Shown: positions 27,408-38,269, counted from the first letter of the stretch. The stretch: DNA of 49,381 nt from Gammaproteobacteria bacterium (GCA_015491735.1 WFVH01000010.1:1-49381); one strand, 5' to 3'. Numbers and translations: made by a program. Notes: generated by a model from the sequence alone, not told the origin.

Positions 27408-29924
27408 ATGGCTGAAGTAAGCGTCAACGAATTTGCCAAAACGGTAGGTATCCCGGTAGAGCGGCTCCTGAAACAGTTGCGGGAAGCCGGTGTTGCTACT
27501 ATGCAAGCCGATAGTCTTATCGGTGACGAAGACAAGCACAAGTTGCTCAGTTATCTACGCAGCAAACATGGCGTTTCCGAACAGGGTGCTGCGCCAAAGC
27601 GGGTGACGCTCAAGCGCAAGAGTGTCAGTGAGGTGAAGCTGGGTTCAGGTCGCGGTGCGTCATCCAAGACCGTGACCGTTGAGGTGCGCAAGAAGCGGAC
27701 TTACGTGAAACGCAGCGTGGTGATGGAGGAAGAGACCCGGCGTCTGGCGCGGGAGAAGGCCGAACGGGAAGCGGCCGAGGAGGCGCTTCGTCTGGAGGCG
27801 GAGGCGCGCAGACAGGAAGAGGCCCGGCGGGCGGAAGAAGAGGCTGCTGCCAGAAGGGCCGAAGAGGAAAAGAGAGCCGCGGCCGAGGCGGCGATTAGCC
27901 CGCCCTCTCCAGTTGAGCCAGCGCCTGTTCAGAAAAAGGATGAGAAAAAGGCCTCACGCGTGGATGGCGCGGAAGAGAAGAAGGCAAAGGCCAGGCCGGT
28001 GGCGCGCCAGCCCGATAAAAAAGGCAAACACGGCAAACTGGGCCTCTCTGATGAGGCGCGCAGGACTGCCCGAACCCCGCGCAAGAGCAAGAAAAAATCC
28101 GGGCGGGGAGCTGCCGTCAAACCCGCGGTGCCGCAGCATGGTTTCGAAAAACCGGTGGGTCCGGTGGTCCGGGAAGTTTCCGTACCGGAAGCCATTACCG
28201 TTGCCGAGTTGGCGCAGCGCATGTCGGTAAAGGCCGGGGAGGTTATCAAGGTGCTGATGAAGATGGGTACCATGGTGACCATCAATCAGGTTCTGGACCA
28301 GGATACCGCTGTTATTCTGGTGGAAGAGATGGGGCATAAACCCCTGCTCAAGAGAGACAGCAGCATTGAAGACGAGCTTGCCACCCATGCGGAGGATATC
28401 GGTGGAGAGGAGTATGTCCGTCCGCCGGTGGTAACCATCATGGGACATGTGGATCACGGTAAAACATCACTGCTCGATTACATCCGCAAATCGAAGGTGA
28501 CCGCGGGTGAGGCGGGTGGAATCACCCAGCACATTGGCGCCTATCATGTGGATATCGAAGGCGGCACCATCACTTTTCTGGATACGCCGGGGCATGCGGC
28601 ATTTACGGCAATGCGCGCCCGTGGCGCAAAAGTGACCGATATCATTATACTGGTGGTTGCTGCCGATGATGGCGTAATGCCACAGACCAAGGAGGCGATT
28701 GAGCATGCGCGCGCCGCGGATGTGCCGCTGATCGTTGCCGTCAACAAAATCGACAAGCCGGAAGCCGATCCGGAACGGGTAAAGACAGAGCTGTCGCAAC
28801 TGGAGGTTATTCCGGAAGACTGGGGCGGCGACACCATGTTTGTCAACGTATCTGCCAAGACCGGTCAGGGCGTGGATGATCTGCTGGAAGGGATTCTGCT
28901 CCAGTCCGAGGTGCTGGAGTTGAAAGCTCCCCGAGATGGAGCAGCGAGCGGCATTGTTATCGAATCCCGACTCGACAGAGGCCGGGGAGTGGTCGCCTCG
29001 CTGCTGATCCAGAAAGGAACGCTTCACAGGGGCGACATACTGCTGGCTGGTCAGGAGTATGGCCGGGTGCGCGCCATGCTGGACGAGAATGGCAAACCGG
29101 TTGCCGAGGCCGGGCCTTCGATTCCCGTCGAGATCCTGGGGCTGTCCGGTACGCCGAGCGCCGGGGATGAGGCGATTGTGGTGCCCAGCGAGCGCAAGGC
29201 GCGGGAAGTGGCTCTGTTCCGGCAGGGCAAGTTCCGCGAGATCAAGCTGGCGCGGCAGCAGGCTGCCAAGCTGGAAAATATGTTCGAACAGATGAAAGAG
29301 GGCGAGGTCAACAGCCTCAATATCGTACTGAAGGCCGATGTGCAGGGTTCCGTGGAGGCCATAGTTGACGCCTTGAACAAGCTCTCTACCAGCGAGGTGC
29401 GCGTCAACACCATCTCCAGCGGTGTGGGGGGAGTTACCGAGTCGGATGTCAATCTGGCGCTGGCGTCGGGCGCGATAATCATCGGGTTCAACGTGCGTGC
29501 CGAAGCGGGTACCCGCAGCATGGCGCAAGAAGAGGGTGTGGATATCCGCTACTATGGCGTTATCTACGATCTCATCGACGAAATCAAGCAGGCGATGAGC
29601 GGCATGCTCGCTCCGGAACTCAAGGAAGAGATCATCGGCCTGGCCGAGGTGCGGGACGTATTCCGTGCGCCCAAAATCGGCGCCATCGCCGGCTGCATGG
29701 TTACCGAGGGCGTGGTCAAACGCAGTAATCCGATTCGGGTGTTGCGTGACAACATCGTGATCTACGAAGGTGAACTCGAATCCCTGCGCCGCTTCAAGGA
29801 TGATGTCAACGAGGTTAAGCAGGGCATGGAGTGCGGGATCGGTGTGAAAAACTATGACGATGTCAGGATTGGTGACCAGATTGAGGTCTACGAGCGGGTT
29901 CAGGTTTCCCGGAAAATTGACTGA
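27408..29924 (+). CDS. infB: Translation initiation factor IF-2
   Basis: IF-2 is the GTPase that brings fMet-tRNA to the 30S subunit. An N-terminal IF2-N domain (1-50) precedes a highly charged Ala/Glu/Lys linker (about residues 100-230). A second IF2-N-like segment follows ([20 protein letters not shown], about 262). The G domain has GHVDHGKTS (about 346), DTPGHAAF and NKIDKP, and the C-terminal domains follow. Length 838 is ordinary for Gammaproteobacteria. The gene lies 12 bp after nusA and next to rbfA. Shorter IF-2 forms from internal starts are known in E. coli; I did not identify one here. Confidence 0.98.
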   Translation: MAEVSVNEFAKTVGIPVERLLKQLREAGVATMQADSLIGDEDKHKLLSYLRSKHGVSEQGAAPKRVTLKRKSVSEVKLGSGRGASSKTVTVEVRKKRTYVKRSVVMEEETRRLAREKAEREAAEEALRLEAEARRQEEARRAEEEAAARRAEEEKRAAAEAAISPPSPVEPAPVQKKDEKKASRVDGAEEKKAKARPVARQPDKKGKHGKLGLSDEARRTARTPRKSKKKSGRGAAVKPAVPQHGFEKPVGPVVREVSVPEAITVAELAQRMSVKAGEVIKVLMKMGTMVTINQVLDQDTAVILVEEMGHKPLLKRDSSIEDELATHAEDIGGEEYVRPPVVTIMGHVDHGKTSLLDYIRKSKVTAGEAGGITQHIGAYHVDIEGGTITFLDTPGHAAFTAMRARGAKVTDIIILVVAADDGVMPQTKEAIEHARAADVPLIVAVNKIDKPEADPERVKTELSQLEVIPEDWGGDTMFVNVSAKTGQGVDDLLEGILLQSEVLELKAPRDGAASGIVIESRLDRGRGVVASLLIQKGTLHRGDILLAGQEYGRVRAMLDENGKPVAEAGPSIPVEILGLSGTPSAGDEAIVVPSERKAREVALFRQGKFREIKLARQQAAKLENMFEQMKEGEVNSLNIVLKADVQGSVEAIVDALNKLSTSEVRVNTISSGVGGVTESDVNLALASGAIIIGFNVRAEAGTRSMAQEEGVDIRYYGVIYDLIDEIKQAMSGMLAPELKEEIIGLAEVRDVFRAPKIGAIAGCMVTEGVVKRSNPIRVLRDNIVIYEGELESLRRFKDDVNEVKQGMECGIGVKNYDDVRIGDQIEVYERVQVSRKID

Positions 29925-29926
29925 TC

Positions 29927-30298
29927 GTGCCGAGAGAGTTCAACCGTACCCGCCGTATCGCTGAGCAGCTTCAGCGGGAGCTGGCGCAGGTTATCCGCGA
30001 GGAGATGAAAGATCCCCGTTTGGGGCTGGTAACCGTGGTTGCCGCCGATGTGAGCCGGGATCTGTCCCATGCCAGGATCTATGTGACGCTCCTTTCGGGA
30101 GATGCCGAAGAGCGCAAGACCAGCGTGGATATCCTCAACCGCTCCGCCGGATTTCTGCGGGGTTTTATCGGCCGCCGCATGCGCTTGCGCGTTGTTCCCC
30201 GGTTGCATTTTCAATACGATGTTTCCATCGATCAAGGTGCCGAGCTGAGCGCCCTGATCGATGCGGCGGTAGCATCTGACCGAAAACAGAAGAAATGA
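29927..30298 (+). CDS. rbfA: Ribosome-binding factor A
   Basis: RbfA is a cold-shock 30S maturation factor with a KH-like fold. The 123 residues include RRIAEQLQRELAQVIREEMK, DPRLGLVTVVAADVSRDLSH and HARIYVTLLSG, all typical. The GTG start is 2 bp after infB and the stop overlaps the truB start by 4 bp. Confidence 0.95.
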   Translation: MPREFNRTRRIAEQLQRELAQVIREEMKDPRLGLVTVVAADVSRDLSHARIYVTLLSGDAEERKTSVDILNRSAGFLRGFIGRRMRLRVVPRLHFQYDVSIDQGAELSALIDAAVASDRKQKK

Positions 30299-31209
30299 GC
30301 AGGCGGCGTGACAGGGGGCGGGCAGTCGATGGCATTCTTTTGCTCGACAAGCCACAGGGAATCACCTCCAACAGAGCGTTGCAGATAGTCAAACGTCTGT
30401 TCGGCGCACGTAAAGCGGGGCATACCGGCAATCTCGATCCGTTGGCCAGCGGCGTACTGCCTGTCTGCCTGGGTGAGGCTACCAAGATGTCCGCCTTTCT
30501 GCTCGATGCGGATAAACGCTATCGCGGAACGGTCAAGCTCGGCGTCCGCACCAGCAGCGCCGATGCCGAGGGCGAGGTGATTGAACGGCTTCCCGTTCCC
30601 GTGCTGGAGCGGCAGCAGATTGTCGAAGTGCTGTCCCGTTTCACCGGGGAGATAGCGCAGATCCCGCCCATGCATTCGGCACTTAAATACCAGGGGCAGC
30701 CGCTCTACAAACTGGCCCGCCAGGGTGTCGAAGTGGAGCGCAAACCACGGGCCGTTACCATTTATCAACTGGAGCTGTTGCAGTTTGAAACGGATGAGTT
30801 GACCATCGATGTTCACTGTTCCAAGGGTACCTATGTGCGTACCCTGGCAGAGGATATCGGAACAGCCCTGGGCAGTTGCGCTCATTTGAGCAACCTTGTC
30901 CGCACCCGGGCCGGGCCGTTCGGGCTGAAAGAGGCAGTGACGCTGGAACAGCTGGAAAGTACGGCCCAGCAAGGAATCAGCGGGCTGGACCGGTTGTTGC
31001 TGCCGATGGAAAATGCCTTGCTCGACTGGCCTGCCGTCAAGCTCTCCCGGGAAGCAGCCCACTATTTTTGCAAAGGCCAGCCGGTTTTCGTGCCGCAGAA
31101 CGCTCTCACTGGATGGGTTCGCATCTATGAAGGCAAGGAGCGTTTTCTGGGTGTTGGAACCGTCCTTGATGATGGCCGTGTTGCCCCCAAACGGTTATTG
31201 AACGTGTGA
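30295..31209 (+). CDS. truB: tRNA pseudouridine-55 synthase
   Basis: TruB makes pseudouridine 55 in the T loop of tRNAs. The catalytic aspartate lies in GHTGNLDPLASGVLPVCLGE (about residue 47), where the usual GTLDP reads GNLDP with the essential D kept. GILLLDKPQGITSNRALQ and CSKGTYVRTLAEDIG are further family signatures. The C-terminus carries the small PUA-like region. At 304 residues it is of normal length. It is coupled to rbfA. Confidence 0.96.
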   Translation: MSRRRDRGRAVDGILLLDKPQGITSNRALQIVKRLFGARKAGHTGNLDPLASGVLPVCLGEATKMSAFLLDADKRYRGTVKLGVRTSSADAEGEVIERLPVPVLERQQIVEVLSRFTGEIAQIPPMHSALKYQGQPLYKLARQGVEVERKPRAVTIYQLELLQFETDELTIDVHCSKGTYVRTLAEDIGTALGSCAHLSNLVRTRAGPFGLKEAVTLEQLESTAQQGISGLDRLLLPMENALLDWPAVKLSREAAHYFCKGQPVFVPQNALTGWVRIYEGKERFLGVGTVLDDGRVAPKRLLNV

Positions 31210-31260
31210 TGTTTCCGGCCGTTTGTGCATGTGGAGAGCTGTGAATTATCCAGATTCGGC

Positions 31261-31290
31261 TTGTCCCGGCACCTTGGTTGAAGCTACAAT
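31261..31290 (+). promoter_or_regulatory. Candidate promoter of rpsO
   Basis: TTGTCC (31261-31266) and TACAAT (31285-31290) are 18 bp apart in the 147-bp truB-rpsO gap. Separate rpsO promoters are known in E. coli; this one is predicted from sequence only. Confidence 0.4.
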
Positions 31291-31356
31291 ACACCGTTTA
31301 TACAGGCTGTCTGACAGATAGATGGTTTATCTTGTAAAGTTGGGAGTTTATAATTC

Positions 31357-31626
31357 ATGTCATTGAATGCCGAAGCCAAGTCCGGGATCGTCAAGCAGTT
31401 CCAGCGTGGTGACAACGATACCGGTTCACCCGAGGTGCAGGTGGCCCTGCTGACGGCGCAGATTGAACATCTGTCCACCCATTTCAAAACGCATATTCAT
31501 GATCACCATTCCCGCCGCGGATTGTTGCGAATGGTCAGCCAGCGCCGCAAACTGCTGGATTACCTGAAGCGAAAGAATATCGAGCGTTATCGCAGCCTGA
31601 TCAGCCGTCTCGGTTTGCGTCGTTGA
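31357..31626 (+). CDS. rpsO: 30S ribosomal protein S15
   Basis: S15 binds 16S rRNA early in assembly of the 30S platform. The 89-residue sequence is the standard one ([53 protein letters not shown]). It precedes pnp as in other Gammaproteobacteria. Confidence 0.98.
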   Translation: MSLNAEAKSGIVKQFQRGDNDTGSPEVQVALLTAQIEHLSTHFKTHIHDHHSRRGLLRMVSQRRKLLDYLKRKNIERYRSLISRLGLRR

Positions 31627-31669
31627 TTTTGTTTTGGTGTAACCACCCGGCAAGTTGTAATGTCTGGAA

Positions 31670-31707
31670 GTAACTGCCCGCATTTCAGGGGCGGGCTGGG
31701 TAGTTGC
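31670..31707 (-). repeat. Short relic resembling fused MITE ends, between rpsO and pnp
   Basis: The sequence starts GTAACTGCCCGC and continues ATTTCAGGGG, then GCTGGGTAGTTGC, which matches the right end of the 152-bp element (ATTTCAGGGGTGAGCTGAATAGTTAC) with a few changes. The middle is missing. It can fold as a small stem (CCCGC/GCGGG). It could equally be an rpsO-pnp processing hairpin that resembles the repeat by chance, so the call is tentative. Confidence 0.45.
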
Positions 31708-31757
31708 GTTTTGGTTATCACGGCCTTCGGCCATCACTCCTTCAAGGAATCAATCAA

Positions 31758-33851
31758 GTGACCCTCGTTAAAAAAGAGTTTCAGTATGGTAATCATCTGG
31801 TCAGTCTCGAGACCGGGCAGATTGCCCGTCAGGCCAACGGCGCCGTCAAGGTGGCGATGGGCGATACGGTGGTGCTGGTTACTGCTGTAGCGCACCCGGA
31901 GGCAGTGGAGGGGCGCGATTTTTTTCCGCTAACCGTGAATTATCAGGAGCGAACCTATGCCGCAGGCAAGATTCCCGGTGGATTTTTCAAGCGTGAAGGG
32001 CGCCCCAGCGAGAAAGAGACACTGACATCCCGTTTGATCGATCGGCCTATCCGGCCACTGTTTCCGAAAGGGTTTACCAATGAAGTGCAGGTTATCTGTA
32101 CCGTGTTGTCGCTGGATCCGGAGATCGACCCGGATGTGCCCTCCCTGATTGGCGCCTCCGCTGCGCTGGCGATCTCGGGGGCGCCTTTCAACGGGCCGCT
32201 GGGCGCAGCGAGAGTTGGCTATAAAGATGGCGGGTACCTGCTGAATCCTACGTTGAGCCAGCTGAAAGAGTCCGCCCTGGATCTGGTGATTGCCGGTACG
32301 GAAGCGGCGGTACTGATGGTCGAATCCGAGGCGAAAGAGTTGTCCGAAGAGGTGATGCTGGGTGCGGTCATGTATGGGCATGAGCAGTTGCAGACCGTTA
32401 TTCAGGCCATCGGCGAGCTGCAAGCGGAAGCCGGCAAGCCGGCTTGGGAGTGGCAGCCGCCCCCCAGAGACGAGGCGTTGCATGCCGCTGTGGCTGCCGA
32501 GTGCGAGACGGCGATCAAGGAAGCCTACCAGATTCGGCAAAAGCAGGAGCGATACAGCCGCCTGTCCGATATTCGCAAGGCAGCGGTCGAAAAGCTCTCG
32601 GGTGAAGAAGGGGGGGAGCGCCACTCTGCCGAACAGATAGCGGATGCCCTCTCTGCACTGGAGAAACGCATCGTGCGAGAGCGGATTCTTGCTGGCGAGC
32701 CGCGCATAGATGGCCGTGACACCCGCACGGTGCGCAATCTGGATATCCAGGTTGGGGTGTTGCCGCGAACCCACGGTTCGGCGCTGTTTACCCGGGGTGA
32801 AACCCAGGCGCTGGTGGTAACCACGCTGGGCACCGAGCGGGATGCCCAGCTGATTGATGCCATCGAAGGGGAGCGCAAAGAAGCGTTCATGCTGCATTAC
32901 AATTTTCCCCCTTACAGTGTTGGCGAGACCGGTTTTGTCGGCAGCCCCAAGCGGCGGGAGATTGGGCACGGCCGTTTGGCCAAGCGGGGCGTTGCTGCGG
33001 TGATGCCGAGCGGGGATGAGTTTCCCTACTCTATCCGGGTGGTGTCTGAAATTACCGAATCCAACGGTTCAAGTTCAATGGCTTCCGTCTGCGGAACGAG
33101 TTTGGCATTGATGGACGCCGGCGTGCCGATTGAGCGGTCGGTAGCAGGTATCGCCATGGGTTTGATCAAGGAAGAAGAGCGATTCGCCGTACTGACCGAT
33201 ATTCTGGGTGACGAGGATCATCTGGGTGATATGGACTTCAAGGTGGCGGGTACTGAACGCGGTATAACGGCTCTGCAGATGGATATAAAAATCGATGGTA
33301 TCACTCAAGAGATAATGCAGCAGGCGTTGGCCCAGGCCACTGAAGGCCGTAACCACATCCTGGCAGCCATGGATCAGGTGATTCGGACACCGCGCCGGGA
33401 GATGTCGGACTATGCACCCCGTTATATTACTATCAAGATTAATCCTGAAAAGATCCGTGACGTGATCGGCAAGGGCGGCGCCACCATCCGGGCTATTACC
33501 GAGGAGACCGGGGCGGTTATCGATATCAGTGATGATGGCGCAATCAAGATCGCTTCCGTGGATAGCGCTGCTGGTCAGGAGGCGTTACGCCGTATCGAGC
33601 AGATTACTGCTGATGTCGAGGTGGGGCAGGTCTACGAAGGAAAGGTTGTCAAACTGATGGATTTTGGCGCCTTCGTAACCATTCTGCCAGGCAAGGATGG
33701 GCTGGTGCACATCTCCCAGATATCCGAAGAGCGTGTACAGAACGTGAGTGACAAGCTTTCGGAAGGCGATGTAATCAAAGTCAAGGTGCTCGAGGTGGAC
33801 AAACAGGGCCGCATCCGGCTTAGCATGAAGGCCGTGGGTAGTGGAGAGTAA
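31758..33851 (+). CDS. pnp: Polyribonucleotide nucleotidyltransferase (PNPase)
   Basis: PNPase degrades RNA 3' to 5' by phosphorolysis and is a core of the degradosome. I take the GTG at 31758 ([13 protein letters not shown]) with AAGGAAT 8 bases upstream. The frame extends further upstream, but those codons do not resemble the family. Two RNase PH domains (about 10-140 and 305-540), a KH domain ([20 protein letters not shown], about 560) and a C-terminal S1 domain ([20 protein letters not shown], about 625) are in the usual order. Length is 697 residues. E. coli autoregulates pnp through RNase III cleavage of the leader; the corresponding hairpin here was not resolved. Confidence 0.97.
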   Translation: MTLVKKEFQYGNHLVSLETGQIARQANGAVKVAMGDTVVLVTAVAHPEAVEGRDFFPLTVNYQERTYAAGKIPGGFFKREGRPSEKETLTSRLIDRPIRPLFPKGFTNEVQVICTVLSLDPEIDPDVPSLIGASAALAISGAPFNGPLGAARVGYKDGGYLLNPTLSQLKESALDLVIAGTEAAVLMVESEAKELSEEVMLGAVMYGHEQLQTVIQAIGELQAEAGKPAWEWQPPPRDEALHAAVAAECETAIKEAYQIRQKQERYSRLSDIRKAAVEKLSGEEGGERHSAEQIADALSALEKRIVRERILAGEPRIDGRDTRTVRNLDIQVGVLPRTHGSALFTRGETQALVVTTLGTERDAQLIDAIEGERKEAFMLHYNFPPYSVGETGFVGSPKRREIGHGRLAKRGVAAVMPSGDEFPYSIRVVSEITESNGSSSMASVCGTSLALMDAGVPIERSVAGIAMGLIKEEERFAVLTDILGDEDHLGDMDFKVAGTERGITALQMDIKIDGITQEIMQQALAQATEGRNHILAAMDQVIRTPRREMSDYAPRYITIKINPEKIRDVIGKGGATIRAITEETGAVIDISDDGAIKIASVDSAAGQEALRRIEQITADVEVGQVYEGKVVKLMDFGAFVTILPGKDGLVHISQISEERVQNVSDKLSEGDVIKVKVLEVDKQGRIRLSMKAVGSGE

Positions 33852-33875
33852 CCCACGCTGATACAACGGATAGCG

Positions 33876-33900
33876 AAAAGGGCCTTGATGGCCCTTTTTT
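33876..33900 (+). terminator. Intrinsic terminator after pnp
   Basis: AAAAGGGCC and GGCCCTTTT pair around TTGAT and end in a T-run. It lies 25 bp after the pnp stop and closes the long nusA-pnp operon. Confidence 0.9.
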
Positions 33901-33960
33901 CGTTCGCGGTGACGTGATTCATGGGTCTCGGCTGAAGAAGGAGGGGCGGCAATGGATAAA

Positions 33961-34040
33961 CGCGAGTCTACAAAGCGTACATGAGCATTTTCCAGCACAC
34001 ATATGGCGGATTTTTCGGGGCCAACGGCGTAGTTAGTGAG
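33961..34040 (-). repeat. Degenerate MITE relic between pnp and the Nudix gene
   Basis: The order GAGT...GCGTACATGAGCATTTTCC...ATATGGCGGATTTTTCGGGG...CGTAGTTAGTGAG follows the right half of the 152-bp element (GAGTTT, GTAAATGACCATTTTTC, AAATGGCGGATTTCAGGGG, GAATAGTTAC) with many substitutions. The left half is not recognisable. The rest of the 377-bp gap holds only the pnp terminator. Confidence 0.55.
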
Positions 34041-34228
34041 CAGATACAGAACAGAATGTCAACTAAAACTGATAGGTTAGGGGTCACAGAAACAGCCCGG
34101 TCCGGCGTTGCTGTTGTTGGCGCGAGGGAGCGGGAGTGACCATTGCCGGCGGGCCGTGCCCCGATACGGGCTGTTCTTGCGGCCGTGAGTGCCGGGTAAC
34201 TTGTATTATTCGGGTTGGTAATTGTTAA

Positions 34229-34870
34229 ATGGTTCGGAAAATGGATAGCGGGAACCCTCCCAGTCCGGCTCCGGAGGGGGTCGAGATAGTGGAGCAGAGG
34301 CTTGGTTATGACGGATTTTTCCGTCTCTACCGCTATCGCCTGCGTCATCGCCTGTTTGCCGGTGGCTGGACACCGGTTATCTGCCGTGAACTGTTTGAAC
34401 GCGGTCATGCGGTGGCGGTGCTCCCCTACGACCCGTGCCGTGACGCCGTCGTGCTGATAGAGCAGTTTCGTATCGGCGCGCTGGAAGCGGGTGGTGGTCC
34501 GTGGTTACTGGAGTGTGTGGCCGGTATGATTGAGGTGGGGGAGTCCCCTCAAGCGGTAGCGCACCGGGAGGCGGCGGAAGAGGCCGGGTGCGCCTTGATG
34601 GAGCTGGAATATATCAGCGAGTATCTGGTCAGCCCGGGTGGCACCTCGGAGCGTATTACCCTCTATTGCGGGAGAGTGGATACCAACGGCGTTGGTGGTA
34701 TTCATGGCCTGCCCGAGGAGCACGAGGATATCCGGGTGACCGTGGTTTCGTTCGAGCGGGCGATGGCGCTGTTGCGCACGGGGCGTATCAACTCTGCCGC
34801 CCCGATTATCGCCCTGCAGTGGCTGGCGCTGAACCGGCATCAGCTGCTCGCCAAATGGGGTTGTGGGTGA
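34229..34870 (+). CDS. nudF: ADP-ribose pyrophosphatase-type Nudix hydrolase
   Basis: NudF-type enzymes split ADP-ribose and related nucleotide sugars into AMP and sugar phosphate. The Nudix box is complete: GMIEVGESPQAVAHREAAEE followed by AGC (about residues 100-122). A proline-rich upstream strand ELFERGHAVAVLPYDP and the downstream SEYLVSPGGTSERITLYCGR with GGxSE-like residues are typical of the ADPRase subgroup. Length is 213 residues. In E. coli nudF is next to yqiB (DUF1249); here the DUF1249 gene is 6.4 kb away, across the his/tat region. It stands alone and is convergent with tatC. Confidence 0.88.
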   Translation: MVRKMDSGNPPSPAPEGVEIVEQRLGYDGFFRLYRYRLRHRLFAGGWTPVICRELFERGHAVAVLPYDPCRDAVVLIEQFRIGALEAGGGPWLLECVAGMIEVGESPQAVAHREAAEEAGCALMELEYISEYLVSPGGTSERITLYCGRVDTNGVGGIHGLPEEHEDIRVTVVSFERAMALLRTGRINSAAPIIALQWLALNRHQLLAKWGCG

Positions 34871-34963
34871 TCTATTATTTCGTTAGTCCGGTGACACCCA
34901 ATATATGGGCCTCGGAACAACAAACAGGTAGGGCGTGTAACAAGGTGTGGTAACAGCAGCTGG

Positions 34964-35767
34964 TTATTCGGAATGCTCTCTGTTGCCGGTAGCCTCTTCT
35001 GCGGCCCGGCGTCTGCGGAGCATGATTCGCGAGAAGAGGAGGCCGGTCTCGAACAGTAGCCACATGGGAATGGCCAGCAAGGTCTGGGATATGATGTCGG
35101 GCGGTGTGAGCAGCATGCCGACAATGAAAGCGCCGACAATGATATAAGGGCGCATGGCCGCCAGTTTGTCCGGCGTGGTTGCACCCGTCAGCACCAGGAG
35201 AATAGTGGCGACAGGCACCTCGAAAGCGACCCCAAAAGCGAAAAACATCTTGAGTACAAAGTCGAGGTATTTGCTGATATCTGTCATGACCGCTACCCCT
35301 TCCGGAGCAGTCGAAGTGAGAAAACCGAATACCAGCGGCATGACGGCATAGTAGGCAAAGGCCATGCCGACATAGAACAGCAGCGTGCTGGAGATGAGCA
35401 GGGGGAGCATCAGTTGCCGTTCATGCCGGTACAGCCCGGGAGCCAGGAAGGCCCATGCCTGGTACAGAATAACCGGGATAGCGAGAAACATGGCGATAAC
35501 GAGCGCCAGTTTGAAAGGGGTCAGAAAAGGCGAGGCGACTTCTGTCGCTATCATGGAGCTGCTATCTGGAAGATGTGCCAGCAGGGGGGCTGCCAATAGC
35601 GTATAAAGTGTATTGGCGAAGGGGATCAACGCGATAAAGATCAACCCTACTACCAGCAAGATGCGTAGCAGCCGATCGCGCAGCTCGACCAGGTGAGAGA
35701 GGAAAGGTTGCTCCTGTTTTACTTCGTGGTTATCGTCACCGGGCGGAAGGGGGGCATGCGGCGTCAT
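34964..35767 (-). CDS. tatC: Sec-independent protein translocase TatC
   Basis: TatC is the core receptor of the twin-arginine export system and recognises RR signal peptides. The 267-residue protein has six hydrophobic helices. It shows the family signatures FLSHLVELRDRLLRI near the N-terminus and FAFGVAFEVPVATILLVLTG near residue 180. It overlaps tatB by 4 bp and ends the his-hinT-tat gene run. Confidence 0.97.
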   Translation of the reverse strand: MTPHAPLPPGDDNHEVKQEQPFLSHLVELRDRLLRILLVVGLIFIALIPFANTLYTLLAAPLLAHLPDSSSMIATEVASPFLTPFKLALVIAMFLAIPVILYQAWAFLAPGLYRHERQLMLPLLISSTLLFYVGMAFAYYAVMPLVFGFLTSTAPEGVAVMTDISKYLDFVLKMFFAFGVAFEVPVATILLVLTGATTPDKLAAMRPYIIVGAFIVGMLLTPPDIISQTLLAIPMWLLFETGLLFSRIMLRRRRAAEEATGNREHSE

Positions 35768-36138
35768 TTTGGCGGAACGTTGTTATCGGTTGCAGCCGGG
35801 TTATCCGGGGAGGGCAGATCAGCCTCGGGGAGTTCCCCGGCTGGTTTGATCGCATCCTCGAGGTGGTCGGCGGCTGTCACCCGTTCCAGTTCGGAGCGGG
35901 TCTGGTGCAGTGACTGTTTCAGATGTTCGAGTTCCGCCTTTTGTTCATCCATGATCTGTTTTAGTTCACTGGCTCTGAGTTCCTGTTCGATGTCCGCTTT
36001 TACCGAGGTGATTAACCGCTGTATTTTCCCGTACCAACTGCCCGCCGTACGCGCAACTGCGGGGAGCCGCTCTGGCCCGATCACCAGCAGGGCGATGATG
36101 GCGATGATGGAAAGTTCCCAAAAACCAATGTCGAACAT
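35764..36138 (-). CDS. tatB: Sec-independent protein translocase TatB
   Basis: TatB forms the receptor with TatC. The sequence begins MFDIGFWELSIIAIIALLVI, giving one membrane helix, followed by GPERLPAVART and an amphipathic helix with a long charged tail. These features separate it from TatA. Length is 124 residues. Confidence 0.94.
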   Translation of the reverse strand: MFDIGFWELSIIAIIALLVIGPERLPAVARTAGSWYGKIQRLITSVKADIEQELRASELKQIMDEQKAELEHLKQSLHQTRSELERVTAADHLEDAIKPAGELPEADLPSPDNPAATDNNVPPK

Positions 36139-36182
36139 GGGTGTTGTTTCAACGTGCTGCGGCAGACGGGCTGCCTGTTGAG

Positions 36183-36419
36183 TCAGCTCTTGGTTTTCTC
36201 TTTACTGGCTTCACCGTCGATTATCTGGCCTTCTCTCTCCTGCTCCATCTTTTCGATGTGTTCCGCCTTTTTTTCCGTTTCATCATCCTCTTTCATTGCG
36301 GTACGGAAGCCTTTGATGGCTGCTCCCATATCGCTGCCAACATTCCGTAGACGCTTGGCGCCAAATAGCACGAGTACGATGGCCAGAATAATCAGCAGCT
36401 GCCATGGACTGATACCCAT
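36183..36419 (-). CDS. tatA: Sec-independent protein translocase TatA
   Basis: TatA oligomerises to form the transport-active membrane assembly. The 78 residues start [20 protein letters not shown], then [20 protein letters not shown], the standard membrane helix, FG hinge and amphipathic helix. It lies 44 bp upstream of tatB and 26 bp downstream of hinT. Confidence 0.95.
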   Translation of the reverse strand: MGISPWQLLIILAIVLVLFGAKRLRNVGSDMGAAIKGFRTAMKEDDETEKKAEHIEKMEQEREGQIIDGEASKEKTKS

Positions 36420-36445
36420 AAATCTATCTCCACTTGTTGAATGCT

Positions 36446-36784
36446 CTAGAAAATGCGCAGGTCAGGGCCGCCCAGCAGATGAATATGAAGGTGGAAAACG
36501 ACCTGCCCGCCCCCTTTTCCGGTATTGATTACAGTGCGAAAACCCTTCTCCAGCCCCTGCTCCCGGGCCAGTTTTGGCAGTAACCGCATCATGTGAGCAG
36601 TGAGTTCGTCATGTTCCGGCTTGAGATCTTCGAGGCTGGCGAGGTGGATGCGGGGGATTACCAACAGATGCACCCTGGCTTTCGGATTAATGTCATTGAA
36701 CACCACCACTTGCTCATCCTCGTAGACCTTGTCTGCCGGGATATCACCGGCGGCTATGTTGCAAAACAGGCAGTCATCACTCAT
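36446..36784 (-). CDS. hinT: HIT-family nucleotide hydrolase HinT
   Basis: HinT hydrolyses nucleoside phosphoramidates and aminoacyl adenylates. The histidine triad is HLHIHLLGG near residue 99, and the N-terminal pattern [20 protein letters not shown] is typical. Length is 112 residues. It overlaps hisE by 4 bp, so it is co-translated with the histidine genes. Confidence 0.95.
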   Translation of the reverse strand: MSDDCLFCNIAAGDIPADKVYEDEQVVVFNDINPKARVHLLVIPRIHLASLEDLKPEHDELTAHMMRLLPKLAREQGLEKGFRTVINTGKGGGQVVFHLHIHLLGGPDLRIF

Positions 36785-37101
36785 CGCGGTTTTCTCCTGG
36801 CCTTTTCCTCAATACCTGACAGGCCAAAGCGGCGTTCCAGTTCCGCCAGAACATCTTTGGGGCTGGCGCCGAGATGGGCCAGCATCACCATGCTATGGAA
36901 CCATAGATCTGCCGTTTCATAAATGACCTGCGGCAGGTTTTCATCTTTGGCAGCGATGACGGTTTCTGTTGCCTCTTCGCCGATTTTCTTGAGAATGGCG
37001 TCCAGACCTTCATCATACAGCCCTGCTACATACGACGAGGCCGGGTCAGCCTGTTTCCGCGCCTCCAGTATTTCAGACAGTTTTTCCAGCGTATCATTCA
37101 T
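36781..37101 (-). CDS. hisE: Phosphoribosyl-ATP pyrophosphatase
   Basis: HisE catalyses the second step of histidine synthesis, removing pyrophosphate from PR-ATP. I start at the ATG at 37101 ([20 protein letters not shown]), which overlaps the hisI stop by 4 bp; a longer frame upstream is only overlap with hisI. The helical MazG-like core includes [18 protein letters not shown] and [18 protein letters not shown]. Length 106 is normal. HisE is separate from HisI here, not fused as in enterics. Confidence 0.95.
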   Translation of the reverse strand: MNDTLEKLSEILEARKQADPASSYVAGLYDEGLDAILKKIGEEATETVIAAKDENLPQVIYETADLWFHSMVMLAHLGASPKDVLAELERRFGLSGIEEKARRKPR

Positions 37102-37499
37102 TTTGTTGATGTGTAAATCTCCGCAGGTTCCTTGAGAACCGGCTCGATGCTGTGCCACTGCTTTTTCTCCAACCGTTGGTAGAAGCAGCTTTCACGGCCG
37201 GTGTGGCAGGCAATGCCGCCTTGTTGTTCCACGCTCAGCAGGATGACGTCACCGTCGCAGTCCAGACGGATCTCTCTGACCTTCTGCCGGTGGCCTGACG
37301 ACTCGCCTTTGCGCCACAGTTTGTGGCGCGAGCGGGACCAGTAAACCGCGTAGCCCCGTTCAGCGGTGAGTTGCAGCGCTTCCCGGTTCATCCAGGCGAG
37401 CATCAATACCCGGCCGCTGTTTGCGTCCTGGGCTATGACGGGTACCAGACCCTCCGGATTCCAGTGTATCTGATCCAGCCAGCTGGATGCCTGGTTCAC
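37098..37499 (-). CDS. hisI: Phosphoribosyl-AMP cyclohydrolase
   Basis: HisI opens the purine ring of PR-AMP, the third step of histidine synthesis, with zinc and magnesium. The sequence carries [25 protein letters not shown], the metal Asp cluster [10 protein letters not shown] and the zinc cysteines in [13 protein letters not shown]. Length is 133 residues. It overlaps hisF and hisE by 4 bp each. Confidence 0.96.
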   Translation of the reverse strand: MNQASSWLDQIHWNPEGLVPVIAQDANSGRVLMLAWMNREALQLTAERGYAVYWSRSRHKLWRKGESSGHRQKVREIRLDCDGDVILLSVEQQGGIACHTGRESCFYQRLEKKQWHSIEPVLKEPAEIYTSTK

Positions 37500-38269
37500 A
37501 GCCTTACCTCGATCCCCTTGTCCTGCAGATAGCGCTTTGCCTGTTCGATGGTGTATTCACCAAAGTGAAAGATGCTGGCTGCCAGCACGGCATCCGCATG
37601 GCCGTCGACTATTCCCTCCACCAGATGTTGCAGGTTGCCGACGCCACCCGATGCGATAACCGGAACCGCAACGGCATCACTGACTGCCCGGGTAAGTTCG
37701 AGGTCGAAACCTGCTTTGGTGCCGTCCCGATCCATGCTGGTAAGCAGTATCTCGCCAGCACCGTAGGCCACCATTTTGCGCGCCCACGCCACGGCATCGA
37801 GGCCGGTGGGGTTGCGTCCACCGTGGGTGAAGATCTCCCAGCGGGCGGACTCCTCCTCCGCGCTGACCCGCTTGGCGTCGATGGCCACGACGATGCATTG
37901 GGATCCAAAGCGCCCCGCGGCTTCCTGGACGAACTTGGGGTTGTTCACAGCGGCAGTATTGATAGCGACTTTATCGGCCCCGGCCTTTAGCATATGGCGG
38001 ATGTCCGGGTTGGAGCGAATGCCGCCACCCACTGTGAGGGGGATAAAGACCTGTCCGGCGACCTCCTCTACCACCTCGGCCATTGTCTTGCGGTCTTCGT
38101 GGCTGGCAGTGATATCCAGAAAAGTGAGCTCATCGGCTCCCTGCTCATCGTAGCGGCGGGCAATTTCGACCGGATCGCCGGCATCGCGGATATCCACGAA
38201 CCGGACACCTTTGACCACCCGGCCATTGTCTACGTCCAGACAGGGAATGATACGTTTTGCCAGGGTCAT
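37496..38269 (-). CDS. hisF: Imidazole glycerol phosphate synthase, cyclase subunit
   Basis: HisF is the TIM-barrel cyclase that uses ammonia from HisH to form imidazole glycerol phosphate. [20 protein letters not shown] holds the catalytic Asp near residue 12. The second Asp is in [19 protein letters not shown] (about residue 132). The C-terminal [15 protein letters not shown] stretch is the phosphate site. Length is 257 residues. It overlaps hisA and hisI by 4 bp each. Confidence 0.98.
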   Translation of the reverse strand: MTLAKRIIPCLDVDNGRVVKGVRFVDIRDAGDPVEIARRYDEQGADELTFLDITASHEDRKTMAEVVEEVAGQVFIPLTVGGGIRSNPDIRHMLKAGADKVAINTAAVNNPKFVQEAAGRFGSQCIVVAIDAKRVSAEEESARWEIFTHGGRNPTGLDAVAWARKMVAYGAGEILLTSMDRDGTKAGFDLELTRAVSDAVAVPVIASGGVGNLQHLVEGIVDGHADAVLAASIFHFGEYTIEQAKRYLQDKGIEVRL